NCBI GenBank assembly: GCA_023453125.1
Contig: JAEXUB010000029.1
Location: 1-20,473, forward strand
DNA from: Bacteroidota bacterium
GTDB lineage: Bacteria > Bacteroidota > Ignavibacteria > Ignavibacteriales > Melioribacteraceae
Length of the DNA stretch: 20,473 bases
Direction of reading: 5' to 3'
Positions 7,176 to 15,471 of the stretch are shown in pieces. The notes under the pieces were generated by a model, which worked only from the letters and a program-made list of their open reading frames with translations, was not told where the DNA came from and did not search any database. The position numbers were made by a program, and so were the translations under genes. Within the stretch, counting starts at the first letter, position 1; each line of letters opens with the position of its first letter.

Positions 7176-10100
7176 ATGAAGAAAAAAGAATCCAGCAGTA
7201 AAACGGTTAAGGGGGTAAAAAAGGGCAGGCAGGCCGATGCAGAACCCCGCGGCAGCATTAAGCAAATTAAAGACGCAAAAAAAGATACGGTACAGAATGA
7301 GAGAAGAAAAGATGCGCAAGCCGAGTTTATCTCTGTCCTTAATGAGATGCCCCATTTTATTTATAGGATTAATAGGAAAGGGGAGATTGTATACGCCAAT
7401 AAAGCTTATGCGGATTCTTTCAATTTAACCCCTGAATCTATTCTGGGAAAGTCCGCATATGATCTTCATCCCAAAAAACTGGCGGATAAATATACTGCCG
7501 ACAATAAGAAAGTATTCCGGAGCAAAAAAACTTTTTATACCGTAGAAGACCATATCTTGAAATCGGGGCGGAGAGAGGTTGTTGAAGTTATAAAAATTCC
7601 CCTGTTCGACGATAAAAACAGAGTAATCGGTCTTCAGGGGGTTTACTGGTATATAACCGATTTTTTAACGGCTCAGGAGAGTCTTAAGGATGCAGAAAAT
7701 GATTATAAAGAAATTTTCAACGCTACCAGCGACGCGATTTTTATCCATAACTCCGACACAGGAGCAATATTAGATGTAAACCAGACAGCTCTGAATATGT
7801 ACGGCTATACCCGAAAGGAAATGCTGAATGCTACCGTGCAGGATATAAGTTCGGGCGAAAGAAAGTTTAATCTCAAAAACGCAATAAAACATATTCAATA
7901 TTCCGACTCATACCAGGCACATACATTTGAATGGAAAGCAAAACATAAATCGGGCAGAATCTTCTGGGTTGAAGTGTCCTTGCGCAAATCTACTATCGGC
8001 GGCAAAAAAAGAGTCCTGGCTGTTGTAAGGGATATTTCAAAAAGAAGGGAGGATGAGAAAGCGCTTTTTCTCTCGCAGGTTAGCATAAATACTTCCAAAG
8101 ACGGTGTAATCTGGTTCAACAGGGAGGGACAGATAATTTTTCTTAACGAGGCTGCTTTTAGTATGCTCAAATACGCTAAGAAGGAAATATATAATCAGAC
8201 AATATTCAATATAGACCCTGCTGCCGATTCCCGTTCCTGGAATAATATGCTCAAAGAACTAAACCGCTCAGGATCTCTAATTATTGAGTCTAAATTTACC
8301 GATAAAAAGCAAAATGTTATTCCGGTTGAAGTTGCATTGAGCTATTATAAATATTCCAAAGAAGAAGTGGTCTTTTCGATTATCCGCGATATTACCGAAA
8401 GAAAGAGGGGAGATGACAGGCTTAAAGAAAGCGAAAGGAAATATCGGGATATAGCCGAACTTCTGCCGCAGGGTATTTATGAATGCGATTTGAAAGGAAC
8501 CGTAACCTATTCGAATAAACGGCTGTTTGAAATGCTGCAGAGGACTCCGGAGGAACTAAAAAAAGGATTCAATGTGCTCGAGGCTTTAAGTCCGGAAGTA
8601 AGATTGAAAGCTTCGGAAAACCTTAAAGGACTTCTACAGGGAAAAGAAGTAAGGCCTCAGGAATATACAATGGTGCGCAAAGACGGTTCTGTCTTTCCGG
8701 GAACAATCTATTCTTCTATAGTATTTGATAATAATATCCCTGCCGGGTTCCGCGGTATAATAGTTGACCTTACAGATAAAATTGCCTTTGAAAAAGAAAA
8801 GCAGGAGCACGACAGCCTCTTTTCTCTTCTCTTCGAAAAAGCAGGTGATGCAAATCTTCTTCTTGAGGATGATCATTTTATTGACTGCAATGAAACAACT
8901 GTAAAAGTGCTAATGGCAAAATCAAAGGAAGAAGTTATTTCAAGGCATCCGGCCGAGTTATCGCCTGAATATCAGCCGGACGGCCAGCTAAGCACTGTAA
9001 AGGCAGATAAAATTATTAAGAAGGCTTTTGAAGAAGGGAGTGCGCGTTTTGAATGGCTTCACAATAAATTCGACGGATCACAATTCTTTGTTGAAGTTAT
9101 GCTTACTGCTATTCCAATTAAGGGTAAATGGTACCTGCATACATCCTGGCGCGATATTACGGAAAGGAAGATAGCCGAGGAAAAACAGCGCGAGAGTGAA
9201 GAAAGGCTGCGAACATTAATAAATGCAATGCCCGATATTGTATGTTTCAAAGACGGGGAAGGGAGATGGCTCGAAGCGAATGAATTCGATCTTAATCTTT
9301 TTGAACTTACAGGAGTGGATTACAGAGGCAAGAAAGATTCTGAGCTGGCCGAATACAGCAATTTCTACCGTGATGCTCTGCTTAAATGCGAAGATACGGA
9401 TGAGGCGGCCTGGAGAGCGGGAAAACTAAGCAGATTAGATGAGGTGATTCCGCGTCCTAACGGCGCTCCAATGGTTTTTGATATTATTAAGGTGCCTACA
9501 TTTAATTCGGATGGGAAACGCAAAGGGCTTATTGTTGTAGGACGCGATGTGACCGACAGGAAACTGGCAGAAGCTAAGGAAAAGCTGTATCTCCAAAGAC
9601 TGGAGAAGCTTCTGGAAATTGAACGAAGCATTCTTTCAACTCATTCAACTGAGAAAATTGCCCAATCCGCCTTAAATCATTTGAGGCTGTTCCTTAATTG
9701 TCAGAGAGCATCTGTAGTATTGTTCGATAGGGAAAAAGATCTTTTTACAATTACGGCACTTGACGTATCTGGAAAAACAGATGCCGGTGTTGGAACTTCG
9801 TTCCCTCTTAATTCAAGTCCGTGGAAAGATCTTTCCTTTGGTAAAATTAATGTTGTTTATGATTTTGCGGAGCTGGAGAATATTACGCCTGTTGACAGAA
9901 TACTTCTTGGAGAAGGAATTAGGTCGCGTGTAAGTGTACCTCTTATAATTGATAATTCAGTCCGGGGTACTTTAAACCTTAGCTCGGTAAATCCTTATAA
10001 CTTTACTGAAGAGAGCATTAGAATTGTTCAGGATGTTTCGGTTTCAATTGCGCTTGCCATTCAGCATTCCGAATTTGTGGATAAAATAAACAGGCAGAAC

Positions 10101-10823
10101 AGCGAGCTTGAAAAGATGGTTGATGAAAGGACTGCCCGTCTCAAACAGACAATAAGCGAGCTGGAGTCATTCTCCTATTCCGTATCTCACGACCTCAGGG
10201 CTCCACTCCGTTCAATTGGAGGGTACAGCCAGGCGCTAATAGATGACTATTCTGCCCGGCTTGGCGAGGAAGGCAAATCGCATCTTAACAGAATTGTAGC
10301 GGCATCGCATAAAATGAGCGACCTTATTGATGCCCTTCTACTGCTTGCACGTATTATCAGAAGCGAAATGTCGGTTGAGCAGGTTAAATTAAGCGATATG
10401 GTTTTGAGCGCCCTTGCAGAACAGCAAAAAACAAATGAAGAAAGAAAAAACGTTACCTTAAATGTACAGCCCGGGATTAATGTTAATGGGGACCCGAAGC
10501 TTCTACGAATTGCAGTTGAAAACCTTGCTAGCAATGCCTGGAAGTTTACCAAGAATAATGAAAAAACCATTATTGAATTCGGAATTACCAGACTGGGGGG
10601 AGAAGATGTGCTCTATTTTAAAGATAACGGCGTTGGTTTCGATATGACCTATGTTAACAAGCTGTTCGGAGCTTTCCAGCGGCTACATTCCCCCGATGAA
10701 TTTGAAGGAACCGGAGTGGGATTGGCAACCACCAAGAGGATAATTCTGCGCCACGGCGGGAAAATTTGGGCCGAAAGCAGATTGAATGAAGGAGCAGTCT
10801 TTTATTTTACTCTTAATGTATAA
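7176..10823 (+). CDS. Cytoplasmic multi-PAS sensor histidine kinase (6x PAS - GAF - HisKA - HATPase)
   Basis: A 1,215-residue kinase without membrane segments. A Lys-rich N-terminus (1-45) precedes six PAS repeats at roughly 49-161, 176-288, 300-406, 422-532, 547-661 and 677-793, most closing with DI(T/S)xR or DVTDRK. A GAF domain occupies ~810-965, then a coiled coil (~967-1000). The phosphoacceptor is His1005 in SVSHDLRAPLRSI, the phytochrome-type H-box. The ATPase part has the N-box (Asn1116, Asn1120), G1 DNGVGF (Asp1150) and G2 GTGVGLA (from Gly1178). There is no Cys or chromophore pocket I can identify as phytochrome, so the light-sensor reading is not supported; PAS/GAF ligands remain unknown. 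The start at 7176 lacks an obvious ribosome site, so the N-terminus is less certain than its neighbours' and coupling to the upstream kinase (18 bp away) is plausible. The GTG/ATG alternatives downstream are less attractive. Confidence 0.9.
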   Translation: MKKKESSSKTVKGVKKGRQADAEPRGSIKQIKDAKKDTVQNERRKDAQAEFISVLNEMPHFIYRINRKGEIVYANKAYADSFNLTPESILGKSAYDLHPKKLADKYTADNKKVFRSKKTFYTVEDHILKSGRREVVEVIKIPLFDDKNRVIGLQGVYWYITDFLTAQESLKDAENDYKEIFNATSDAIFIHNSDTGAILDVNQTALNMYGYTRKEMLNATVQDISSGERKFNLKNAIKHIQYSDSYQAHTFEWKAKHKSGRIFWVEVSLRKSTIGGKKRVLAVVRDISKRREDEKALFLSQVSINTSKDGVIWFNREGQIIFLNEAAFSMLKYAKKEIYNQTIFNIDPAADSRSWNNMLKELNRSGSLIIESKFTDKKQNVIPVEVALSYYKYSKEEVVFSIIRDITERKRGDDRLKESERKYRDIAELLPQGIYECDLKGTVTYSNKRLFEMLQRTPEELKKGFNVLEALSPEVRLKASENLKGLLQGKEVRPQEYTMVRKDGSVFPGTIYSSIVFDNNIPAGFRGIIVDLTDKIAFEKEKQEHDSLFSLLFEKAGDANLLLEDDHFIDCNETTVKVLMAKSKEEVISRHPAELSPEYQPDGQLSTVKADKIIKKAFEEGSARFEWLHNKFDGSQFFVEVMLTAIPIKGKWYLHTSWRDITERKIAEEKQRESEERLRTLINAMPDIVCFKDGEGRWLEANEFDLNLFELTGVDYRGKKDSELAEYSNFYRDALLKCEDTDEAAWRAGKLSRLDEVIPRPNGAPMVFDIIKVPTFNSDGKRKGLIVVGRDVTDRKLAEAKEKLYLQRLEKLLEIERSILSTHSTEKIAQSALNHLRLFLNCQRASVVLFDREKDLFTITALDVSGKTDAGVGTSFPLNSSPWKDLSFGKINVVYDFAELENITPVDRILLGEGIRSRVSVPLIIDNSVRGTLNLSSVNPYNFTEESIRIVQDVSVSIALAIQHSEFVDKINRQNSELEKMVDERTARLKQTISELESFSYSVSHDLRAPLRSIGGYSQALIDDYSARLGEEGKSHLNRIVAASHKMSDLIDALLLLARIIRSEMSVEQVKLSDMVLSALAEQQKTNEERKNVTLNVQPGINVNGDPKLLRIAVENLASNAWKFTKNNEKTIIEFGITRLGGEDVLYFKDNGVGFDMTYVNKLFGAFQRLHSPDEFEGTGVGLATTKRIILRHGGKIWAESRLNEGAVFYFTLNV

Positions 10824-10849
10824 AAATCCGTCGCCTATTAAGTCTTTTG

Positions 10850-10874
10850 AAGGGGGATTAAATGTCCCCCTTTT
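10850..10874 (+). terminator. Rho-independent terminator after the multi-PAS kinase
   Basis: A perfect 8-bp stem AAGGGGGA / TCCCCCTT (10850-10857 with 10865-10872) has a 7-base loop and runs into TTTT. It begins 27 bases after the kinase stop and is the first convincing terminator downstream of the HAD gene, so 2383-10823 could be one transcription unit. Confidence 0.8.
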
Positions 10875-11042
10875 GTGTACATATCCCTGCGGCAATGATG
10901 AATTTCTGCCTTTGAACCGGATTACCCGATTTTGAAAGTAAATTTAGCACCTCTTAATTAATATTTAGATTACCCCATAAATCAAAAATCTTTGTAACTT
11001 TACCCTAATAATTTTCGCTAAAAATAATTAAAGGAAAAAACT
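10875..11042 (+). promoter_or_regulatory. Leader and probable promoter region of the symporter gene
   Basis: This AT-rich stretch lies between the kinase terminator and the symporter start. TTTG at 10991-10994 followed by TAATTTTC at 11009-11016, one mismatch from TAnnTTTG with a 14-bp spacer, is a weak promoter candidate. AAAGGA at 11030-11035 is the ribosome site for the ATG at 11043. No riboswitch-like fold or ORF was recognised. Confidence 0.35.
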
Positions 11043-12707
11043 ATGGTTGAAATCGGACTATCCTTTGCAGACTGGTTGATTATAGGAGTCTATTTCGCTT
11101 TTGTACTGGGAATAGGCTTTTACCTGAAGCGTTTTACAAAGGGGGAAGAGGATTTCTTTCTTGCCGGAAGAAAGAACAGTTCCTGGGTTGCGGGACTCGC
11201 ATTTCTATCGGCAAATTTGGGCGCTTTGGAAATTCTAGGTATGACCGGAAATACTTTTAAGTATGGAATGTATGTCGCTCATTTTTACTGGATAGGCGCT
11301 ATACCGGCAATGCTCTTCCTCGGAATTTATATGATGCCTTTCTATTACAGCAGTAAGATTAAATCGATTCCCGGATATCTTAAAGTACGTTTCGATGAAA
11401 AAACAAGAGTGTTGAATGCTATTGCATTCGGAGTAATGACGGTGCTTGTGTCGGGTATTAACCTTTATGCAATGGCGCTTGTTCTGCACACATTCTTCGG
11501 ATGGTCCTGGCATGTAAGCATGTGGGTTTCTGCAGTTACAGTTGCTGCATATGTTTCTTTAAGCGGACTGCTCTCAGCAATTTTTACGGAAATTATACAG
11601 TTCTTCCTGATATGGTTCGGATTATTCCTGGTCTCTATTCTGGGTATCATAGAAGTCGGCGGCGTTGATCAGGTCTTCGCAAGAGTACAGACCTCATTCA
11701 GCACTCTCTGGTCAACTTCGGCAGATCCTTCGCAGAACGGAATGCTTGTAACGTGGGGGGGGATAGTTCTCGGACTCGGGTTTGTTCTCTCATTCGGATA
11801 CTGGACTACCGATTTTCTTGTTGTACAGAGGGCATTCTCGGCAAAAGATTTGCGCGCCGCACGTATGACTCCTATTGTTGCATCTTTCTTTAAAATGGCT
11901 CTTCCTTTTATTGTAATAGTTGCCGGCTTGATAGCCATTATTCTTGCAAACGATTCAACAAGCGGATTTCAGCTTCTTACCGGTCCCGACGGAAGTCCTA
12001 ACTACGACTCTGCTCTGCCGCTTCTGATAAAGAGATACTATCCCACCGGATTGGTTGGGCTTGGCGTTACTGCTCTGCTGGCCGGTTTTATGGCGGGACA
12101 GGCGGGGAACATAAGCGCATTCAATACGGTCTGGACATACGACATTTATAAATCAGTGATAAACAAGAACGCTTCAGACGCTCATCTCTTATGGATGGGA
12201 CGCGTGGCGACAATCGTAGGTGTTTTAATTAGTATAGGCACTGCATATTGGGCAATGAGTTTCCCAAGCATTATGGATTATATGCAGGCAATCTTCTCGT
12301 GGGTTAATGCCCCTCTCTTTGCTACAATGCTTCTTGGAATGTTTGTCTGGTGGATAACACCGAATGGCGCATTCTGGGGACTTGTTGCGGGAATGCTCTC
12401 CTCTTTCTTTATGTATCTGGGAGTAAAGTTCCACTGGTTCAGCGAAAGCATTATAACAATGAGCAGCGTACAGAGCGATATGGCTGCAAATTTCTGGCGT
12501 GCCTGGTGGGCCTGGCTTATCTGCTTTGCTGTTACAATTGTTATAAGCCTTTTCACCAAGAAAAAACCGAAAGAAGAATTAGTAGGATTTGTTAAGGGTT
12601 TAACTCCCGAGACTCACGATAAAGATATCAGTTTTGTAAAGAGACCCGAATTCTTTGCAATACTTGCATTAATTGTATTTGTAATACTTAACATTATTTT
12701 CTGGTAG
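11043..12707 (+). CDS. Sodium:solute symporter family (SSS) transporter, SGLT-like
   Basis: A 554-residue inner-membrane protein with about thirteen to fourteen hydrophobic segments over its whole length and a short basic cytoplasmic loop near residues 513-525 (FTKKKPKEE). SSS-family marks are EDFFLAGRK (36-44) after the first helix and FLSANLGALEILG (54-66), the counterpart of the F(S)xNxxxExLxG motif of sodium/glucose-type members. Later blocks include AGFMAGQAGNISAFNT and the WWITPNGAFWG helix cap. By family, it couples Na+ entry to uptake of a small solute. SGLT-like sequence leans towards a sugar, but amino acids or other organic solutes cannot be excluded. The peptidases and esterase across the terminator may release its substrate (inference). 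Its TAG stop is part of the ribosome site of the next gene, indicating coupling. Confidence 0.92.
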   Translation: MVEIGLSFADWLIIGVYFAFVLGIGFYLKRFTKGEEDFFLAGRKNSSWVAGLAFLSANLGALEILGMTGNTFKYGMYVAHFYWIGAIPAMLFLGIYMMPFYYSSKIKSIPGYLKVRFDEKTRVLNAIAFGVMTVLVSGINLYAMALVLHTFFGWSWHVSMWVSAVTVAAYVSLSGLLSAIFTEIIQFFLIWFGLFLVSILGIIEVGGVDQVFARVQTSFSTLWSTSADPSQNGMLVTWGGIVLGLGFVLSFGYWTTDFLVVQRAFSAKDLRAARMTPIVASFFKMALPFIVIVAGLIAIILANDSTSGFQLLTGPDGSPNYDSALPLLIKRYYPTGLVGLGVTALLAGFMAGQAGNISAFNTVWTYDIYKSVINKNASDAHLLWMGRVATIVGVLISIGTAYWAMSFPSIMDYMQAIFSWVNAPLFATMLLGMFVWWITPNGAFWGLVAGMLSSFFMYLGVKFHWFSESIITMSSVQSDMAANFWRAWWAWLICFAVTIVISLFTKKKPKEELVGFVKGLTPETHDKDISFVKRPEFFAILALIVFVILNIIFW

Positions 12708-12711
12708 GAGG
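12705..12711 (+). promoter_or_regulatory. Ribosome binding site overlapping the symporter stop codon
   Basis: TAGGAGG combines the symporter stop (TAG) with a near-perfect Shine-Dalgarno sequence four bases before the ATG at 12716. Ribosomes finishing the symporter can re-initiate directly on the small membrane protein. Confidence 0.85.
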
Positions 12712-12715
12712 AAAT

Positions 12716-12919
12716 ATGAAACCGATTTGGTATTTCGTTGGGCTGATATTAACAATTACCGGAGTAATAGTTGTAGCCGCGGGAGTTTATAATATGATGA
12801 ACCCTCCGGCAGTTCAAAAGGTTCTCGCTGAAACCCATCCGGAATTATGGTGGGGTGCAATTATGATTGCGGTAGGCTCAATTTATATCTGGAAAAATCA
12901 TAATAAAAAAGTGGAATAG
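12716..12919 (+). CDS. 67-residue two-helix membrane protein coupled to the symporter
   Basis: This small protein has two predicted transmembrane helices, ~5-26 (WYFVGLILTITGVIVVAAGV) and ~44-59 (LWWGAIMIAVGSIYIW). They are joined by a loop NMMNPPAVQKVLAETHPE and followed by a basic tail (KNHNKKVE). No catalytic motif or known family is recognised. It starts 8 bp after the symporter, sharing the symporter's stop codon with its ribosome site, and a strong terminator follows 21 bases after its stop. It is therefore the last gene of a two-gene operon. An accessory, stabilising or regulatory subunit of the transporter is the natural inference, by analogy with other SSS carriers that have small membrane partners. 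There is no direct evidence. Confidence 0.8.
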   Translation: MKPIWYFVGLILTITGVIVVAAGVYNMMNPPAVQKVLAETHPELWWGAIMIAVGSIYIWKNHNKKVE

Positions 12920-12940
12920 TATACTAACCCGATAGATTGA

Positions 12941-12969
12941 AAAAAGCCGGAGCTTAACTCCGGCTTTTT
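12941..12969. terminator. Bidirectional rho-independent terminator between converging genes
   Basis: A perfect 12-bp stem AAAAAGCCGGAG / CTCCGGCTTTTT with a CTTAA loop. The A-run and T-run flank the GC core on both sides, so it works in either direction. It ends the symporter operon on the plus strand and the esterase-peptidase operon on the minus strand, whose stop is 11 bases away. Confidence 0.92.
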
Positions 12970-12979
12970 CATTTATTAG

Positions 12980-14446
12980 CTAATTGCACAAATCGATTGC
13001 CGCAAGAAATACAATTTTAGCAAGATCTTCCATAACAGGGGGTGTGAGATTCTCCGGTACATCATAAGTAGTATGATAAGTAGGATATGGGAGAGCAGGA
13101 GAGCCGTAAACACCGAATGATATTGTGGGAATTCCGGCCCATAAAAAGTGGGCGGCGTCCTGACGGGGACGAGCAATATTAGGATTTGAACTCGCCGTCA
13201 TATTTCTTTTAACATATTTTTGGTTGTTCTTATCGAATGTTTCATAGAATTTTGGAAAATCCTTTCCCGAGCCGGCTGAAATTGATTCGCCGCGTCCTAC
13301 GCTTTCGAGATTAATGAATCCCGCAATCTTTTCCTTAGGGATTTTTAGGTTAGCCACATAAAACTCGGAACCTTTTACTCCCTGTTCCTCGGCACCGAAA
13401 AGGACAAAAATAATTGAACGTTTAAATCCTTCCTTAAGGCGGTTAAAAGCCTTCGCAGTTTCAAGAAGAACCGCGCACGCAGATGCGTTGTCATTTGCTC
13501 CGGGCATCATCAAATGGCACATTCCGAGATGATCCAGGTGCGCCCCGATTATCAGATACTCATCTTTCAATTTCGGGTCAGTGCCTTTTAGAATTCCAAC
13601 AACGTTAGAGCCGATTCCTTCCGGATGGTGTTCCGTATTAATTTTTATTGTTACAATCTTTCCGGTGCTAAAAGATGCAGGCTTTTTGTTTTTCCTTATT
13701 TCTGCAAGGAGGTCATTAATGTTCTTTCCCGTTCCTTCAAGAATATCCCCGGTTATTTTATCTCCGATATCCGCCTTTATTAGTCCGCTTATAAAAACAT
13801 TATTCGGATTTGCGAGGTGATAATTAAAAAGAATTCCCGCGGCCCCGTGCGCGGCTGCGTTCTTTGCCTTATAGTCGTGGAATGAATAAGGGCGCCATTT
13901 TTTAAATGTTTCAGCGTCCTGATTCGGGCTAACCGGAATCTCAGGATTGAATAAAACTATTTTCCCTTTCACGTCAACATCTTTATAATCGTCATAGCCG
14001 AGTTCCGGTGCGGTAATTCCATAGCCTACATAAACAACTTCTGCCGTTATGCTTCCTTTATCCGATGTAGCATCGGGATAATATTCCTCCTGATAGCGGT
14101 AGCGGCGCGGATTTTTGGAGCCGACGGGATTTGTAAGGGTAACCTCTCCCGCATCGAGTACGAGTGTATAAGGATTTTTGAATTTCTGAAGATACGTGCC
14201 GTTATCTCCTGCCGGTTTAACTCCCCATTTTTTCAAAAGGCTGATTGTCCATTCTGCGCTCATGTCATATTCTTTTGTTCCGGTAAGGCGGCCGGCATAT
14301 TTAGGGAGGCAAAGTTCTTTATCATATTCCATAATAGAAGCGCCTGATATTTCATTCATAACCTTTAGAGCTTTAGCGCTCTTTTCGGCCTGTGCAAATA
14401 ACAGCACCGGAAATAGAACTAGAACCGCAAATAATAATTTCTTCAT
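12980..14446 (-). CDS. Secreted M28-family zinc aminopeptidase with PA-like insert
   Basis: A 488-residue exported metallopeptidase. The signal peptide MKKLLFAVLVLFPVLLFAQA directs Sec export. Residues ~130-290 hold a protease-associated-like insert (VVYVGYGI, DVKGKIVLF, GAAGILF). The M28 catalytic domain has zinc ligand His303 and catalytic Asp305 in GAHLDH, bridging Asp319 in GANDNAS, Glu353-Glu354 in GAEEQG (general base and ligand) and His458 in YHTTYD. The position that is usually Asp in the NxDM motif is Glu381 (NLESVG). The family cleaves N-terminal residues from peptides or short C-terminal substrates; specificity is unknown. AGAGGA (14456-14451) precedes the ATG. The esterase gene lies upstream with a 25-bp gap, so they are probably one operon ending at the 12941 hairpin. 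Confidence 0.9.
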   Translation of the reverse strand: MKKLLFAVLVLFPVLLFAQAEKSAKALKVMNEISGASIMEYDKELCLPKYAGRLTGTKEYDMSAEWTISLLKKWGVKPAGDNGTYLQKFKNPYTLVLDAGEVTLTNPVGSKNPRRYRYQEEYYPDATSDKGSITAEVVYVGYGITAPELGYDDYKDVDVKGKIVLFNPEIPVSPNQDAETFKKWRPYSFHDYKAKNAAAHGAAGILFNYHLANPNNVFISGLIKADIGDKITGDILEGTGKNINDLLAEIRKNKKPASFSTGKIVTIKINTEHHPEGIGSNVVGILKGTDPKLKDEYLIIGAHLDHLGMCHLMMPGANDNASACAVLLETAKAFNRLKEGFKRSIIFVLFGAEEQGVKGSEFYVANLKIPKEKIAGFINLESVGRGESISAGSGKDFPKFYETFDKNNQKYVKRNMTASSNPNIARPRQDAAHFLWAGIPTISFGVYGSPALPYPTYHTTYDVPENLTPPVMEDLAKIVFLAAIDLCN

Positions 14447-14471
14447 TTTATCCTCTGTAAGATTTTAAAGT

Positions 14472-15356
14472 TTAATGAAAAGTCTGGGTAATATATTTAA
14501 GAGCATCCAGCAGTCCGCTGCGCCAGTAAGTCCACTGATGCCCTCCGTCTCTCACTCTGTATTCGTGCTGAACTCTTAGGTCTCTTAAAAGAACGTGGAA
14601 AGCGGAATTCCCCTTATAAAGAAAATCATCGTCTCCGCAGTCAACATAAAGTCTCATTCCGTTAAGCTGTTTCCGGTCCATATCTTTAATTATATATAGA
14701 GGATTATTTGCCTTAAGATGCGGAGTAATTCTGTCGGTCCCTTTAAGGTCGGGCCCGTAGAGTTTGGCCTGCAGATTTTTATATTGGGCATCCGGGGTAG
14801 CAATAATTTCCTCATCGGTAAAAAGAGCCGAGCTGAAGGCTGCGCATCCGGTAAACATATCGGGGTGTTTAAGGGAAAAGATTAAAGAACCGAACCCTCC
14901 CATTGAAAGCCCCGCAATTGCACGGTATCTTTTTTCTCCTCTTATCCGGTATGTCTTTTCGATATAAGGAATGAACTCCTTTACAAAGAAATCTTCATAG
15001 CGCACGCTGTTGTCGTAATTATTAATATACCAGCTTACACCGCCGTCGGGCATTACAAGAATCATAGGGGGAATTTCCCTGTTATTAATTGCCTCGTCTG
15101 CAATCATCTGGCTTTCGCCGAACTGCATCCATCCGGTGTCGTTATCGGTATAGCCGTGAAGCAGATACACAACCGGGTAATAGCGGTTTGAAGTTTCATA
15201 ATCATACGGAAGATAAATTGTATACCTTATATCCTTATCGAGAATTTTGCTTTCGATTGTTAACCCCTCTTTAACTGTTCCTCTCGAAATCTGGGCGAAG
15301 AGAGAAGCTGATGAAATAACTGCAATAAGCAGAAATAAAAATAATTTCCTGATCAT
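14472..15356 (-). CDS. Secreted esterase, alpha/beta hydrolase of the esterase D / tributyrin esterase type
   Basis: With the ATG at 15356 this is a 294-residue protein with signal peptide MIRKLFLFLLIAVISSASLFA. A TTG 12 bases upstream is in frame, but it overlaps the GAGGAA ribosome site (15366-15361), so the ATG is preferred. The esterase fold is shown by the oxyanion strand VVYLLHGYTD, nucleophile Ser151 in GLSMGGFG, Asp244 in CGDDDFLY and His273 in GGHQWTYW, a complete Ser-Asp-His triad. Relatives are esterase D/PF00756 enzymes such as tributyrin, feruloyl or acetylxylan esterases and S-formylglutathione hydrolase. Export argues for an extracellular ester substrate rather than formaldehyde detoxification. 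It is co-directional with the M28 peptidase 25 bp downstream. Confidence 0.88.
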   Translation of the reverse strand: MIRKLFLFLLIAVISSASLFAQISRGTVKEGLTIESKILDKDIRYTIYLPYDYETSNRYYPVVYLLHGYTDNDTGWMQFGESQMIADEAINNREIPPMILVMPDGGVSWYINNYDNSVRYEDFFVKEFIPYIEKTYRIRGEKRYRAIAGLSMGGFGSLIFSLKHPDMFTGCAAFSSALFTDEEIIATPDAQYKNLQAKLYGPDLKGTDRITPHLKANNPLYIIKDMDRKQLNGMRLYVDCGDDDFLYKGNSAFHVLLRDLRVQHEYRVRDGGHQWTYWRSGLLDALKYITQTFH

Positions 15357-15415
15357 GGATTTCCTCAACAGATTGTTGAATGAAAAATAAAAAGAATGGG
15401 AATAAGAGGAAAGAA

Positions 15416-15450
15416 AAAACCCCTTTAGGCAGGGAGCCCAAAGGGGTTTT
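15416..15450 (-). terminator. Rho-independent terminator of the TlpA-like gene
   Basis: An outer stem AAAACCCCTTT / AAAGGGGTTTT (15416-15426 with 15440-15450) is extended by an inner GGC/GCC pair (15428-15430 with 15436-15438) around a 5-base loop. On the minus strand it is followed by six T. It starts 21 bases after the thioredoxin-like stop, separating that gene from the esterase. Confidence 0.85.
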
Positions 15451-15471
15451 CAATTTAAATTAAAACTAAAA

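Noticed and set aside
7062..7355. Minus-strand ORFs with hydrophobic stretches across the kinase junction (6995-7355)
   Set aside because: They are antisense to two intact kinase genes with full motif content; the hydrophobicity comes from reading Lys/Glu codons in reverse.
7176..10823. Reading the multi-PAS kinase as a bacteriophytochrome
   Set aside because: Only the H-box/N-box region is phytochrome-like. The order PAS x6 then GAF and the absence of a visible chromophore attachment motif do not fit.
15357..15368. In-frame TTG start four codons upstream of the esterase ATG
   Set aside because: It overlaps the GAGGAA ribosome site that is correctly placed for the ATG at 15356, and it would add only charged residues before the signal peptide.
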